A DNA stretch of 64,000 nucleotides from Antarctobacter heliothermus (GTDB taxonomy: Bacteria > Pseudomonadota > Alphaproteobacteria > Rhodobacterales > Rhodobacteraceae). The stretch covers positions 3,291,001-3,355,000 of the forward strand of contig NZ_CP022540.1 of assembly GCF_002237555.1 (NCBI RefSeq), given 5' to 3'. The notes beneath the pieces were generated by a model. That model was given only the letters and a program-made list of their open reading frames with translations. It was not told where the DNA came from and ran no database searches. Of this stretch, positions 27,306-36,611 are shown one piece after another; position 1 is the stretch's first letter; every line of letters begins with the position of its first letter. The translations under genes were made by a program, and so were the position numbers.

Positions 27306-30296
27306 ATGCTCCGCACCCGCGCCGCCGCCGCTCTTTTTGTTCTCATATCCGGAGGGGCTGCGGTCGCGCAGGTTGAAAGTACCACGCTGCCGCTGCCATC
27401 GGCCTTGCCGCTGCTGGACTACGAGGCACAGCTGTATCCGTTTATCGCCGACCGCACCTTTGCGAAGGAGGGCTGGACCCGCGACAAAAGCTGGCGCGAC
27501 ACCGGGCCGTTTGTGCTGGACACCTCATACGGCGTGCATCCGGCGGTGCGTATCTATTATTCGCCCGAGGTTCTGACTTGGCTTGAGGGCGGTCGGACGG
27601 GCGCCATTCCCGATGGTGCGATCGTGGTCAAGGAAATGGCCTCTCCACCTGCCGCGCGATACGTCGAATACCGTGAGATGCTGGCGTTCATGCATCCCGA
27701 CGATCCCGCCAAGGTCGAGGCAGAGATGTTGGAGTTTCTGCGCACCACCGGAGGGCTGAACTGGACCGTAATGGTAAAGGACAGCGCGCTGTCGCATGGC
27801 GGTTGGTTCTTTGCCTCTGTCGGGCAGTCGGCGACGGTGGACAGCTTTGACCCGCCGTTTACGCCACCTTCGGGGCAGGCGGGGGACGGGATGTGCATGC
27901 GTTGTCATGCCTCTGCCGCAGAGGAACTGATCTATTCCAGCCTCGACAATGTCGAAGGCTATCCCGGTGAGCCACTGATCTTTCGCGTCGACGAAAGCTG
28001 GCGCGATATGGAGGGGTTTCCGCCCGGTCCGTTCAACCTGCCGGCCGTCCAGCGCCCCGCCATGGGGGCCAGTGAGGCGACATTGATTGAGGATTTCTTT
28101 CACAATGAGACGGCATTGGCTAAATCCAACGCCAAGGTCGCGCCGTCCCCGGTAGAGATTAACCCGATCTTTGCGGCAATGTTCCCCCCCACGGGCGGCA
28201 TCGACGTTCCGCCGGGCAAGGTACAGACCCTACCCAGCGAATGGCTGGACCATGTGCCCGCGCGCCCCAACGACACCCAGCATTTCCTGACGTCTGACAA
28301 CTGCATCGGCTGTCATGGAGGGCTTGGTGGGCCACCCTCTGGCACCACGATGTTCCTGCAAACCGGCCCGGATTACGGAGACGGTTACAACATCTCGGAA
28401 TATGGTGAATGGCGGTGGTCGCCGATGGGGTTGGCCGGGCGCGACCCGATCTTTTTTGCCCAGCTCGAAAGCGAGTTTGCCCTGCTGCAGGCGGCGGGCG
28501 AGGGGGATCTGTCGTCCAACCTTGGAACCACCTGCCTGTCCTGCCACGGTGCGATGGGACAACGTCAGTTGGAGATCGACGCCCACGCCAACCCGGACAA
28601 GGGGCTGGACCCGAACGATTTCAAAGTTGCCTATACGCTATTGCACGCCCCGCTGACGGAAGCCGAGGAAAAGGCGCAAAAGGCGGATGGCACCTATGAC
28701 TATCACGCCTATGGCAACCTTGCGCGTGAGGGGATTTCCTGCACGGTCTGCCATCATATTGCGCCCCCCGAACGGGCCATGGGCCAGCCGGAATACAACA
28801 AGCTGGACACCTACCTGATGAACGGCACTACCGGTGTCTTTCGCCTGAACGACGCGGACAAGTTGATCGGCCCGTTTGCCGATGTGCGTGAGAAACCGAT
28901 GCAGAACGCCATGGGCATCACCCCGGTCAAGGACGACTACATCAAGGACAGTGAACTGTGCGGCGCGTGCCATACCATCAACCTGCCCAATGTGGACGCC
29001 CCCAAGGACAAACCGCTGGAGGGCTACACAGTGGCCGATCAAAAGGTGTTCAACGACGCGGCCAAGAACGGTGCGGCCTTTCTCAACACCGAATATGGCG
29101 TGACCTTTCCGCAGGGGCTGACCGATTTCCAGCACTCGGTAGAGCAGGCGACTTATATCGAATGGGTCAACAGCATCTACAGTGACAAGGGCACTGCGCA
29201 GTCCTGTCAGGATTGCCACATGAAGTCCGATTTCCAAAGTGTCGATGGCAGCCTGTCAGTGCCCGCCATAACCACGCAGATTGCCACCATTCAGGACACC
29301 AAACTGCCCGATGTGGCCAACCTGTTGCCGCAGGAGGAAGTCGATGTGCCGTTCCGCGAAGGGTATCGTCGGCACAGCTTTGTCGGGCTCAATGTCTTTA
29401 TGGTCGAAATGCTGCGCCAGTTCAGCGCCGAGATGGGCATGAGCCGGACTGATCCAATGACCTATGCCACCAATGGCGCACAGCTTGCCATCGACACGAT
29501 GGTCTTGCAGGCGCGCGAAGAGACGGCGGATGTCACGCTGGACCTTACCGAAGGCTATGGCGGGCTCGTGGCCAATGTGGACGTGACCAACAAGACCGGG
29601 CACAGGTTGCCCTCTGGCGTCGGATTCCGCCGTGCGTTTCTTGAGGTGCGCGCCGTGGGCGCGGATGGCACGACGCTGTGGTGTTCGGGCTGCACCAATG
29701 GCGCAGGTGTGATTGTCGATCCCACAGGGACGCCGTTGAAGACAGAGTTTCTGGATGTCGTACCGGAAGGCGCGGACATGGCGCTGTACCAACCGCATTA
29801 CAGCGTGATCACCGACCAGACGCAGGTGCAGATCTATGAGGAACTGACCCAGAACGCGGAACGCGCGTTTACCACCAGCTTTGTGCACCGGGTCTATCAT
29901 CCCAAAGACAACCGCCTGACGCCGCATGGTACGCTGACCCCGGGCACGCCGGAGTTCATCGCCAAGTTCGGGGACAGTGAGGTCACAGCGGCCTTTATGA
30001 AGGCGACAATGCCAGAAGGGCGTGCGGCGTCAGACCCGGATTTTGAACCCGGCTCTGACGGGGTTGAATACCGGATCACGTTGCCGGAGGGGACGGACCC
30101 GGCCAAGGTGACGGTGACCGCAACTCTCTATTCGCAGGCAATCCCGCCCTATTTCCTCAAGCAACGGTTTGAGACGGCACCGGATGGCCCAGCGACCCAA
30201 CGACTGTATTACCTTGCCAGCCGGCTCAAGACCGAAGGCACCGCAATCGAGAACTGGAAGCTGGCAACCGCAGCGGCCTCTGCCACGTTGCAATGA
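27306..30296 (+). CDS. Six-heme c-type cytochrome with P460-like N-terminal domain
   Basis: 996 residues from ATG 27306, with a signal peptide ending GGAAVAQ. Six CXXCH heme sites are visible with first cysteines at about residues 197 (CMRCH), 333 (CIGCH), 410 (CLSCH), 479 (CTVCH), 552 (CGACH) and 634 (CQDCH). A seventh cysteine pair, CSGCTN, lacks the His. The first 200 residues resemble cytochrome P460 (IPDGAIVVKEM, NWTVMVKD, GGWFFASVG, then the first CXXCH). The C-terminal third is a beta-rich, heme-free domain. It is a periplasmic redox protein whose substrate is unknown. The gene stands alone, followed by a GMC oxidoreductase after 241 bp. Confidence 0.85.
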   Translation: MLRTRAAAALFVLISGGAAVAQVESTTLPLPSALPLLDYEAQLYPFIADRTFAKEGWTRDKSWRDTGPFVLDTSYGVHPAVRIYYSPEVLTWLEGGRTGAIPDGAIVVKEMASPPAARYVEYREMLAFMHPDDPAKVEAEMLEFLRTTGGLNWTVMVKDSALSHGGWFFASVGQSATVDSFDPPFTPPSGQAGDGMCMRCHASAAEELIYSSLDNVEGYPGEPLIFRVDESWRDMEGFPPGPFNLPAVQRPAMGASEATLIEDFFHNETALAKSNAKVAPSPVEINPIFAAMFPPTGGIDVPPGKVQTLPSEWLDHVPARPNDTQHFLTSDNCIGCHGGLGGPPSGTTMFLQTGPDYGDGYNISEYGEWRWSPMGLAGRDPIFFAQLESEFALLQAAGEGDLSSNLGTTCLSCHGAMGQRQLEIDAHANPDKGLDPNDFKVAYTLLHAPLTEAEEKAQKADGTYDYHAYGNLAREGISCTVCHHIAPPERAMGQPEYNKLDTYLMNGTTGVFRLNDADKLIGPFADVREKPMQNAMGITPVKDDYIKDSELCGACHTINLPNVDAPKDKPLEGYTVADQKVFNDAAKNGAAFLNTEYGVTFPQGLTDFQHSVEQATYIEWVNSIYSDKGTAQSCQDCHMKSDFQSVDGSLSVPAITTQIATIQDTKLPDVANLLPQEEVDVPFREGYRRHSFVGLNVFMVEMLRQFSAEMGMSRTDPMTYATNGAQLAIDTMVLQAREETADVTLDLTEGYGGLVANVDVTNKTGHRLPSGVGFRRAFLEVRAVGADGTTLWCSGCTNGAGVIVDPTGTPLKTEFLDVVPEGADMALYQPHYSVITDQTQVQIYEELTQNAERAFTTSFVHRVYHPKDNRLTPHGTLTPGTPEFIAKFGDSEVTAAFMKATMPEGRAASDPDFEPGSDGVEYRITLPEGTDPAKVTVTATLYSQAIPPYFLKQRFETAPDGPATQRLYYLASRLKTEGTAIENWKLATAAASATLQ

Positions 30297-30537
30297 GCAA
30301 GGGACCCTAGGCATCTGGAGGGACGTTCATGTCGGCCCCCGCGCATCCGGTTGCCCGCGCGGGGGGCAAGACGGAGCCTTGAAAGTGAGCCTTAACCACG
30401 TTGACCACGTTGTCGACAAGCCGAACCTCGCGCGGCGCGTCACGTGATGAACTCGGAAAGCGATATGTGTTATTTGTCATTGGATATGTCAATTCTCTCC
30501 CTATAGCACGGTCAGAAGGCTGTGGTTGGAGAAACGA

Positions 30538-32202
30538 ATGTCTGATGACATGACGTATCATTATATCATTGTGGGGGCCGGGACCGCCGGGTGCCTACTG
30601 GCTAACCGTCTGAGCGCTGATCCTGACACCCGCGTTTTGCTGCTGGAGGCGGGCAAGCGTGACACCTATCCTTGGATTCACATCCCCGTCGGGTATCTTT
30701 ACTGCATCGGCAATCCGCGCGCCGACTGGATGTATCACACCGAACCGGACAAGGGTCTGAACGGGCGCAGCCTGCGGTATCCCCGCGGCAAGACGCTGGG
30801 CGGGTGTTCGTCAATCAATGGCATGATCTACATGCGCGGGCAGGCGCGAGACTATGATAACTGGGCGCAGCTGACCGGAGAGGATGCCTGGTCATGGGCC
30901 AACAGCTTGGCGGACTTCAAGCGGCATGAGGATCACTACCGGCTGGACAACGGAGACGATCCGCAAACCGGCGACAACAGCCGGTTTTCCGATCTGCACG
31001 GCAAGGGTGGCGAATGGCGGGTGGAAAAACAGCGTCTGCGCTGGGATGTGCTGGACAGTTTTGCCGATGCCGCCGCCCAGACCGGCATCGAGAAGAGCGT
31101 GGATTTCAACACTGGCGACAATGCCGGTGTGGGGTATTTCGACGTCAATCAGCGATCCGGCTGGCGGTGGAACACCTCAAAGGCGTTTTTGCGTCCGGCA
31201 AAGGACCGCCCCAACCTGACCATCTGGACAGAGGCACAGGCCGAACGGCTAACCCTGTTCCGCGACGAAAACGGCGCACTGCGTTGCGATGGCGTCGTGG
31301 TGAACCGGGCAGGGCGGTCAGTGACGGTCAAGGCCCACAAAGAGTTGGTCCTGTCGGCGGGGGCAGTGAACACCCCGGCACTCCTGCAACTGTCCGGCGT
31401 GGGGCCCGCGGACCTTCTGCGCCGTCACGGGATCAAGGTCGAGATGGATGCCCCGCAGGTCGGAGAGAACCTGCAAGACCACCTGCAAATCCGCGCTGTG
31501 TTCAAGGTGAAAGGGACCAAGACACTGAACGCGCTGGCCTCGACCCTGTTTGGCAAGGCGATGATCGGGCTGGAATACGCGGTCAAACGCACCGGTCCCA
31601 TGAGCATGTCGCCCAGCCAGCTGGGCGCCTTCACCCGGTCTGACCCGTCGCGGCCGCACGCTAACCTAGAATACCATGTGCAGCCGCTCAGCCTTGATGC
31701 CTTTGGCGAACCGCTGCACGGCTTTCCTGCGATCACGGTGTCGGTCTGCAACCTTAATCCCACCTCGCGGGGGCACGTCCGGATTGGCTCTGCCAACTTT
31801 CGTGATGCGCCAAAAATCACGCCGAACTATCTGGCAACGGATGAGGACCGTCAGGTCGCGGCCGACAGCCTGCGGCAGGTCCGTCAGATCATGGCGCAGT
31901 CAGCGATGGCGCAGTATCATCCGGAGGAATTCAAACCCGGTGCGATGTACCAGTCGGACGCAGACCTGACAAAGCTGGCAGGCGACATTGCCAGCACGAT
32001 CTTTCATCCCGTCGGGACTGTCCGCATGGGGCGCGCTGACGATGCGGACGCACCGTTGGATCCGCATCTGAGGATGAAGGGCATTCAGGGGCTGCGCGTG
32101 GTCGATGCCTCTGTCATGCCGGAGATCACCAGCGGTAACACCAATGCGCCCACTTTGATGATCGCGGAAAAGGCCGCTGCGTGGATGGTGACCGGGCAAT
32201 AA
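30538..32202 (+). CDS. GMC-family FAD oxidoreductase (choline dehydrogenase-like)
   Basis: 554 residues from ATG 30538, with GGAG about 8 bp upstream. The FAD motif VGAGTAGCLLANRLS is at the N-terminus. The GMC signature regions follow (YPRGKTLGGCSSINGMIYMRG and LSAGAVNTPALLQLSGVGP are both present), and the C-terminal active-site region HPVGTVRMG...VVDASVMPEITSGNTNAPT has the expected His and Asn. GMC enzymes oxidise alcohols such as choline, glucose or polyethylene glycol alcohols. The substrate cannot be fixed from sequence; no BetB or BetI gene is adjacent, so a choline role should not be assumed. Confidence 0.92.
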   Translation: MSDDMTYHYIIVGAGTAGCLLANRLSADPDTRVLLLEAGKRDTYPWIHIPVGYLYCIGNPRADWMYHTEPDKGLNGRSLRYPRGKTLGGCSSINGMIYMRGQARDYDNWAQLTGEDAWSWANSLADFKRHEDHYRLDNGDDPQTGDNSRFSDLHGKGGEWRVEKQRLRWDVLDSFADAAAQTGIEKSVDFNTGDNAGVGYFDVNQRSGWRWNTSKAFLRPAKDRPNLTIWTEAQAERLTLFRDENGALRCDGVVVNRAGRSVTVKAHKELVLSAGAVNTPALLQLSGVGPADLLRRHGIKVEMDAPQVGENLQDHLQIRAVFKVKGTKTLNALASTLFGKAMIGLEYAVKRTGPMSMSPSQLGAFTRSDPSRPHANLEYHVQPLSLDAFGEPLHGFPAITVSVCNLNPTSRGHVRIGSANFRDAPKITPNYLATDEDRQVAADSLRQVRQIMAQSAMAQYHPEEFKPGAMYQSDADLTKLAGDIASTIFHPVGTVRMGRADDADAPLDPHLRMKGIQGLRVVDASVMPEITSGNTNAPTLMIAEKAAAWMVTGQ

Positions 32203-32229
32203 GGCCCCCGCCGCAAACGGGCCGCGGCA

Positions 32230-33246
32230 TCAGGCCGCCAGCAGTAGCCTCGCCTCATGACGTTTGAGCGTCGGTGCTACGGGAGGCGCGACGTGGCTGT
32301 GGCTTTGCAGTTCGGGAAAGACCGCCAGCAGCTCGGCCCGCGCGGCTGGCGCGAGGTTGTTCAGCGCGCAGGGGCCGGGATACAGGCTTTCGGTCGGGAC
32401 ACCCTCTGACAGGATGATTTCATGCCGGTCAAATAGCAGATGCACATAGGTGACGAATTCGACGTCCTCAAAGACCACGTCCGATCCGTTCACAAATTCC
32501 TGCGCCGCGATCAAGGCACCGCTGAGACCGAACAGCAACGAGACACGCCAATCGCGGACCAATATCCGGTGTTGCGGCGATACGATCAGGTCGCGGGTGT
32601 TCCCGATTGCCCCGGTGCGAAACCGGATGGGCCTGTTGTTCTCATGTATCCGGTAGCGCCGCTGTCCGACCCAGCGCACGGTGGCCTTGCGTCCGTTGAT
32701 CGTCGTGACGTGGTGCCCCGGCCCGATGTGTTCCACCGGTTTGGGGCCGTCCGGCGTCTGGATCAGGGTGCCGGCCGCAAAGCACACAGGTTCGACGTAA
32801 TCTTCGGCGGCGAAACTTGGACCTTCCTGGGCCGAGACAACGGTCAGTGGGACACCGACCGGCGGCCAGTCGCCCGGATCACCGATAAAGGCGATCCCTT
32901 CGATCGTGGCGTAAGAGGGAGAACTGTCGCGGACATTGAAGGCGACCAGCGTATAGGTGTTCGTACCGTCTGATACGGTAAAGGAGTATTCCGCCTCGAC
33001 GATGCTGCCACTGCCGTAAGAGACGCCATTGACCGTCTGAGCGCCGTTCAACTGTTGCCCGGTGTCGTTGTCTGCGAAATTCGTGTCGCTGTCGTTGATC
33101 GAAATGGGCGACCAATTGGTCGAGTCGAGCGTCAGCGTGCGCCCAACCAGATGAGAGCCATCGCCCTGCGTGACGCCATCAAGTTGGCCACCGCCGCTGA
33201 TGGTGACATCGTTTTCGCCCAAAACCCAGATGTTGTAGGTCGGCAT
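32230..33246 (-). CDS. Hint-domain (hedgehog/intein-type) protein
   Basis: 338 residues. The N-terminal 150 residues are Gly/Asp/Asn/Thr-rich beta sequence without a standard signal peptide, as seen in type I-secreted or surface proteins of this group. A Hint domain starts at the nucleophile Cys in CFAAGTLIQTPDG, continues with GHHVTTINGR and VRWVGQRR, and contains the block SPQHRILV with its His. Hint domains perform N-S acyl shift and self-cleavage. The C-terminal Asn needed for intein splicing is not evident, so cleavage without splicing is more likely. Convergent with the GMC gene. Confidence 0.85.
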   Translation of the reverse strand: MPTYNIWVLGENDVTISGGGQLDGVTQGDGSHLVGRTLTLDSTNWSPISINDSDTNFADNDTGQQLNGAQTVNGVSYGSGSIVEAEYSFTVSDGTNTYTLVAFNVRDSSPSYATIEGIAFIGDPGDWPPVGVPLTVVSAQEGPSFAAEDYVEPVCFAAGTLIQTPDGPKPVEHIGPGHHVTTINGRKATVRWVGQRRYRIHENNRPIRFRTGAIGNTRDLIVSPQHRILVRDWRVSLLFGLSGALIAAQEFVNGSDVVFEDVEFVTYVHLLFDRHEIILSEGVPTESLYPGPCALNNLAPAARAELLAVFPELQSHSHVAPPVAPTLKRHEARLLLAA

Positions 33247-33678
33247 GTGCCTCTATGCGCCCCTTAACAATTTGGACCAGACTAAAGCGAAATTTGGGCA
33301 AAATTTGGGCAAAACCGTTGGGACCGGAAACGTCGGCCGACCTCCCGTTCAAAAAAAGCAGAATTCCGGGGTGACAGGCCCCCGGCCCGACCTGATTTGC
33401 CGCAGTCAGTCTCCATAAGGTTGTGTTGGCCCCCATTGTTCCCGGTCCGCGGACAAATGAGACGCCATGACGGCGCTGCTGTGGCTCCAGTGCATAACAT
33501 CCCCGCGAGCTGTGCCGCGAGGGTTGCTTTCCAGCACGCAACTTTGTCATGTGTTCCTTTGACTGCCCGCGCCTGTCAGGGGCCGCCAGCTTTTGTTGGA
33601 TACCTAGGGTGCGTGCGACTCTGTTTTATTCCTTTGAGGGCGTATTGACGCTTTCCGGGACAACGCGAGAGGAAAATC
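33247..33678. other. Divergent intergenic region with an 11-bp tandem repeat
   Basis: 432 bp between the Hint gene and the NAGPA-like gene. AAATTTGGGCA is repeated twice in direct tandem at 33290-33311, one helical turn apart and about 45 bp from the Hint start. No gene or clear promoter box is visible in the rest. Confidence 0.4.
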
Positions 33679-35430
33679 GTGCGACCCAAGACACTTGTCC
33701 GGACGACCGCCATTGCGGCCCTGTCTACCGTCACTTTTCAAAGCGCCCCGGCTTTGGCCGATGCGGGCAGCCTGCTTGATCCTCAAACCCGCGCGCTGCA
33801 AATGCAGCAGTACGAAGAGGACCGTACCAAGACGATTCTCGAACTACAGCCGTTCCGCACCACACAGACCGCGCAAGGTGCTGATGGCACCAGCTACGAA
33901 CTTGTCACCCTAAACCCGGGAGCCAATTCATGGTTCCTTCTGACGGTCAGCTCTGAGGGTTTCTGGTCGAGCACGCGCAAGTTTCACTTGGAACTGGCCG
34001 ATCCGGAGCGCAGCAATCTGACCTTGGTCGCCGGGGCCGAACCCGAGTTGGTCATCGCAGGCGAGGCAACAGAATTTCGCTGTGCGCCTTGGTCCGGGCG
34101 CGGCCCGGAACTGGACGACGCGCAATACCGTGGATTGCCGTTTGCGCCGATCTGCGATGAGCGGCTCTTTTTGCGCAACCGCGTCAAAGGCAATTCGACC
34201 AACCGCGAGGCCGTCGCGGACTTTCTGCGCGACAACGTCGTTTTTGGCGAAAGCCTGGTCAACATGATCAAGGGCTCTTTCTACGAAGATGCCTTTATGA
34301 ACTCCGGTCCGGTGATCGAAGGCGCAGATGCCGGTGAGACGGTCAAGGCGCTTGGCAAAGCGCAACTGGACAATGCGCCGGTGTTCCGGACCAGTTTCAA
34401 CTTTGACCTCGACGGGGCCGAGGGTGGGCGTGTCGAGGCGGGCAGCTGGTACGCGATCAGCGATATTCCGGGTGTCTACGCCAGCGCCATGCAGCCGGGC
34501 ATGATCTCACGCGACATCCTCAACCGATCAGGTGAAACCAACGGCCTGGACGGTGTGGAACGTGGTGCGGACGTCTATCTGGTTGCTTACGATCTGGAAC
34601 AATTCGAACTGGGGTATGAGCTTGGCACCGATCACCCGCGCGTCGACTGGTCGCCGCGGCCTTCGGGTGCGGGGCGCAACTACCGGATTCCTGGCCCGGA
34701 CGGTATCGACGATTCAGCCCCGCTGGTGCGATCGGGGATGCTCAGCCCGGCCAAGACCGAACGCGTCGTCGGCACCTTTGCATCTGGGTTCAAACGCAGC
34801 CATGGCGCGTGGCGTCTGACGGACAAGGCCTATACGAATTATGGCCACCACTATGGGTTCATCAGCGAAGGTGTGGTCTTTTCCAAACTTCAGCCCGATC
34901 TGGCGACCATCTTCGTGCTGGACGATGGCTCCATCGACATGCGCACCTGGACTGAGGCGGACAACGCGCTGTTGCCGCGTATCCGCTATGCCCGCCAGAA
35001 CGGCGTCGCGGTGATCGAACCCGATCCGGCAACCGGTGTCGGTGTGCCCGGCAGCCAAATCCGCAGCTGGATGGGCGGCAACTGGTCCGGTGACGCCGAC
35101 GCCAAGCTGCGCACCTTGCGCGGCGGGGCCTGCATGAAGACTGCCGGGGGACGTCAGTTCCTGTTGTACGGCTATTTCTCGACGGCGACACCCTCCGCCA
35201 TGGCGCGCACCTTCCAGGCCTATGGCTGTGACTACGCCATGTTGCTGGACATGAACTCACAAGAACACACCTATGCGGCTGTATACACACATGAAAATGG
35301 CGACGTGGTACCGCATCACCTGGTGCGCGGTATGGCGGCAATCGACTCCAAACGCCGCGATGGCACGCCGATCCCGCGGTTTGTGGGTTTTCCAGACAAC
35401 CGCGATTTCATCTATCTGTTGAGGAAATGA
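33679..35430 (+). CDS. Exported protein with NAGPA-like (phosphodiester glycosidase) C-terminal domain
   Basis: 583 residues from GTG 33679, preceded by AGAGGAAAA. A signal peptide ends at SAPALADA. The first half is beta-rich with scattered cysteines and no known motif. The second half follows the pattern of NAGPA/DUF2233 domains: TFASGFKRSHG, ...FVLDDGSI, IRSWMGGNWSG, RTLRGGACM, and a late GCDYAMLLDMNSQEH in the place of the family's GC.dA..LDGG segment. In this copy the GG is MN, so catalysis is doubtful. The stop overlaps the next start (ATGA), coupling it to the SUMF1-like gene. Confidence 0.6.
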   Translation: MRPKTLVRTTAIAALSTVTFQSAPALADAGSLLDPQTRALQMQQYEEDRTKTILELQPFRTTQTAQGADGTSYELVTLNPGANSWFLLTVSSEGFWSSTRKFHLELADPERSNLTLVAGAEPELVIAGEATEFRCAPWSGRGPELDDAQYRGLPFAPICDERLFLRNRVKGNSTNREAVADFLRDNVVFGESLVNMIKGSFYEDAFMNSGPVIEGADAGETVKALGKAQLDNAPVFRTSFNFDLDGAEGGRVEAGSWYAISDIPGVYASAMQPGMISRDILNRSGETNGLDGVERGADVYLVAYDLEQFELGYELGTDHPRVDWSPRPSGAGRNYRIPGPDGIDDSAPLVRSGMLSPAKTERVVGTFASGFKRSHGAWRLTDKAYTNYGHHYGFISEGVVFSKLQPDLATIFVLDDGSIDMRTWTEADNALLPRIRYARQNGVAVIEPDPATGVGVPGSQIRSWMGGNWSGDADAKLRTLRGGACMKTAGGRQFLLYGYFSTATPSAMARTFQAYGCDYAMLLDMNSQEHTYAAVYTHENGDVVPHHLVRGMAAIDSKRRDGTPIPRFVGFPDNRDFIYLLRK

Positions 35431-36434
35431 GGCTGCCCATGATGACGTTTCGAAAACTTCTGGGCCCTGCGTTGGCGGTTGCGCTGGCGGGGGGCCTTGG
35501 CGTGTCCGAAGGTGTGGCGCAGACGTTGCAACAAAACAACGATCTGATGTTCCGCCAGATGCAAGAAGCGCGCGGTGTCACGAACGCGGAATTGGGGCGC
35601 ATCCGCGAGATTTTCGCCGGATCGCGCTGGATCGGACAGGGCAATCCGTCGATCACGCGCCACCCGCTGACACCGCAACAGGCGCAGGCGCGGCTGCCCG
35701 CACCGGCGCTGGAGTTCTATCGCGACAAGAGTTTCGAAAAGATCTGCGGTGAGAAATACATGGCGCCGCTCTATGATCCGGCGACGCAGAAACCGTCTGA
35801 CGCCACGGTCTGCGCTGACATGTTCGAATACCCCAACGTGCCGCTGGCCTATCCGGTGACATGGGTCCGCGCGCGCGAGGCGGCACTGCTCTGCGCAGCA
35901 GAAGGCAAGCGGATTGGCGACGCTCATGAATGGGAGGGAGCCTCACACGGGGCACTGACCCCGCCGGATTATTTCTTTGGCATGAGCGTGCAGGCGGCCC
36001 GGGCGGCGCACAACCGCAAATACGAATCCAGCGCCCGCTATAGCATTGGCCCGACGTGGAAAAGCGGCGTCTGCGCCACCAACAGCACTAAATCCAGCAG
36101 TTGCGATGGCGGCAGCTTTGCCGGCTGCGGATCGAACACCTATCCCGCCGGCAGCTTTCCCGCCTGCAAAAGCCCGCTGGGGGTCTATGACCTCGACGGC
36201 AATGCGGCGGAACACATGAACCTGCCGTTGGCTGCGGATCAGATGGCCAGCCGGGGCAGCACCAAACTGGGTGTTACGGAAATGAAGGGCAGCTGGTTCA
36301 TCTGGGACAAAGTTCGCGCACATACCCATTGGAGCCGCTGGCGTGCGCCCTACTGGCATGGCACCCGCGTCATGGCCGGGAACAGCCATCACAATTATCA
36401 CCTTGGGTTCCGCTGCTTCAAAGACGTCAACTGA
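35427..36434 (+). CDS. Exported SUMF1/formylglycine-generating-enzyme-like protein
   Basis: 335 residues from ATG 35427 (ATG 35439 or 35442 also possible), with a signal peptide ending EGVAQ. The SUMF1 (FGE-sulfatase) fold is shown by YPVTWVRAREAALLCAAEGKR, AHEWEGASHG, LGVYDLDGNAAEHMNLPL, MKGSWF and the final LGFRCFKD. Real FGE has two active cysteines near the C-terminus. Only the GFRC cysteine is present here; the other is replaced in RWRAPYWHGT. It is therefore more likely a sulfatase-unrelated SUMF1-fold enzyme or binding protein. It is coupled to the NAGPA-like gene. Confidence 0.78.
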   Translation: MRLPMMTFRKLLGPALAVALAGGLGVSEGVAQTLQQNNDLMFRQMQEARGVTNAELGRIREIFAGSRWIGQGNPSITRHPLTPQQAQARLPAPALEFYRDKSFEKICGEKYMAPLYDPATQKPSDATVCADMFEYPNVPLAYPVTWVRAREAALLCAAEGKRIGDAHEWEGASHGALTPPDYFFGMSVQAARAAHNRKYESSARYSIGPTWKSGVCATNSTKSSSCDGGSFAGCGSNTYPAGSFPACKSPLGVYDLDGNAAEHMNLPLAADQMASRGSTKLGVTEMKGSWFIWDKVRAHTHWSRWRAPYWHGTRVMAGNSHHNYHLGFRCFKDVN

Positions 36435-36459
36435 CGGCAGCCAAGAGACACCAATGTAG

Positions 36460-36498
36460 AACGCCGCCCGGTTATTGACCGAGCGGCGTTTGTCTTTT
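36460..36498 (+). terminator. Rho-independent terminator after the SUMF1-like gene
   Basis: AACGCCGC at 36460-36467 pairs perfectly with GCGGCGTT at 36483-36490 and is followed by TGTCTTTT. It may also act for the convergent minus-strand gene that ends at 36612. Confidence 0.75.
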
Positions 36499-36611
36499 GA
36501 TCTGGGCTTTGGGGCATTGTCCGCCACAGTTTCACTGTGGGGACTGGCCGTAGCGTTCAGGCTATGTCGGGGGCGGGTGCGGCCCCGTCAGCCCCCGCCG
36601 CAGCAAACCCC

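Noticed and set aside
30410..30419. Palindrome TTGTCGACAA upstream of the GMC gene as an operator
   Set aside because: A single 10-bp palindrome is expected by chance at this scale, and there is no promoter or second copy near it.
30538..32202. Calling the GMC enzyme BetA (choline dehydrogenase)
   Set aside because: No betB, betI or choline transporter is adjacent, and the family is too broad to fix the substrate.
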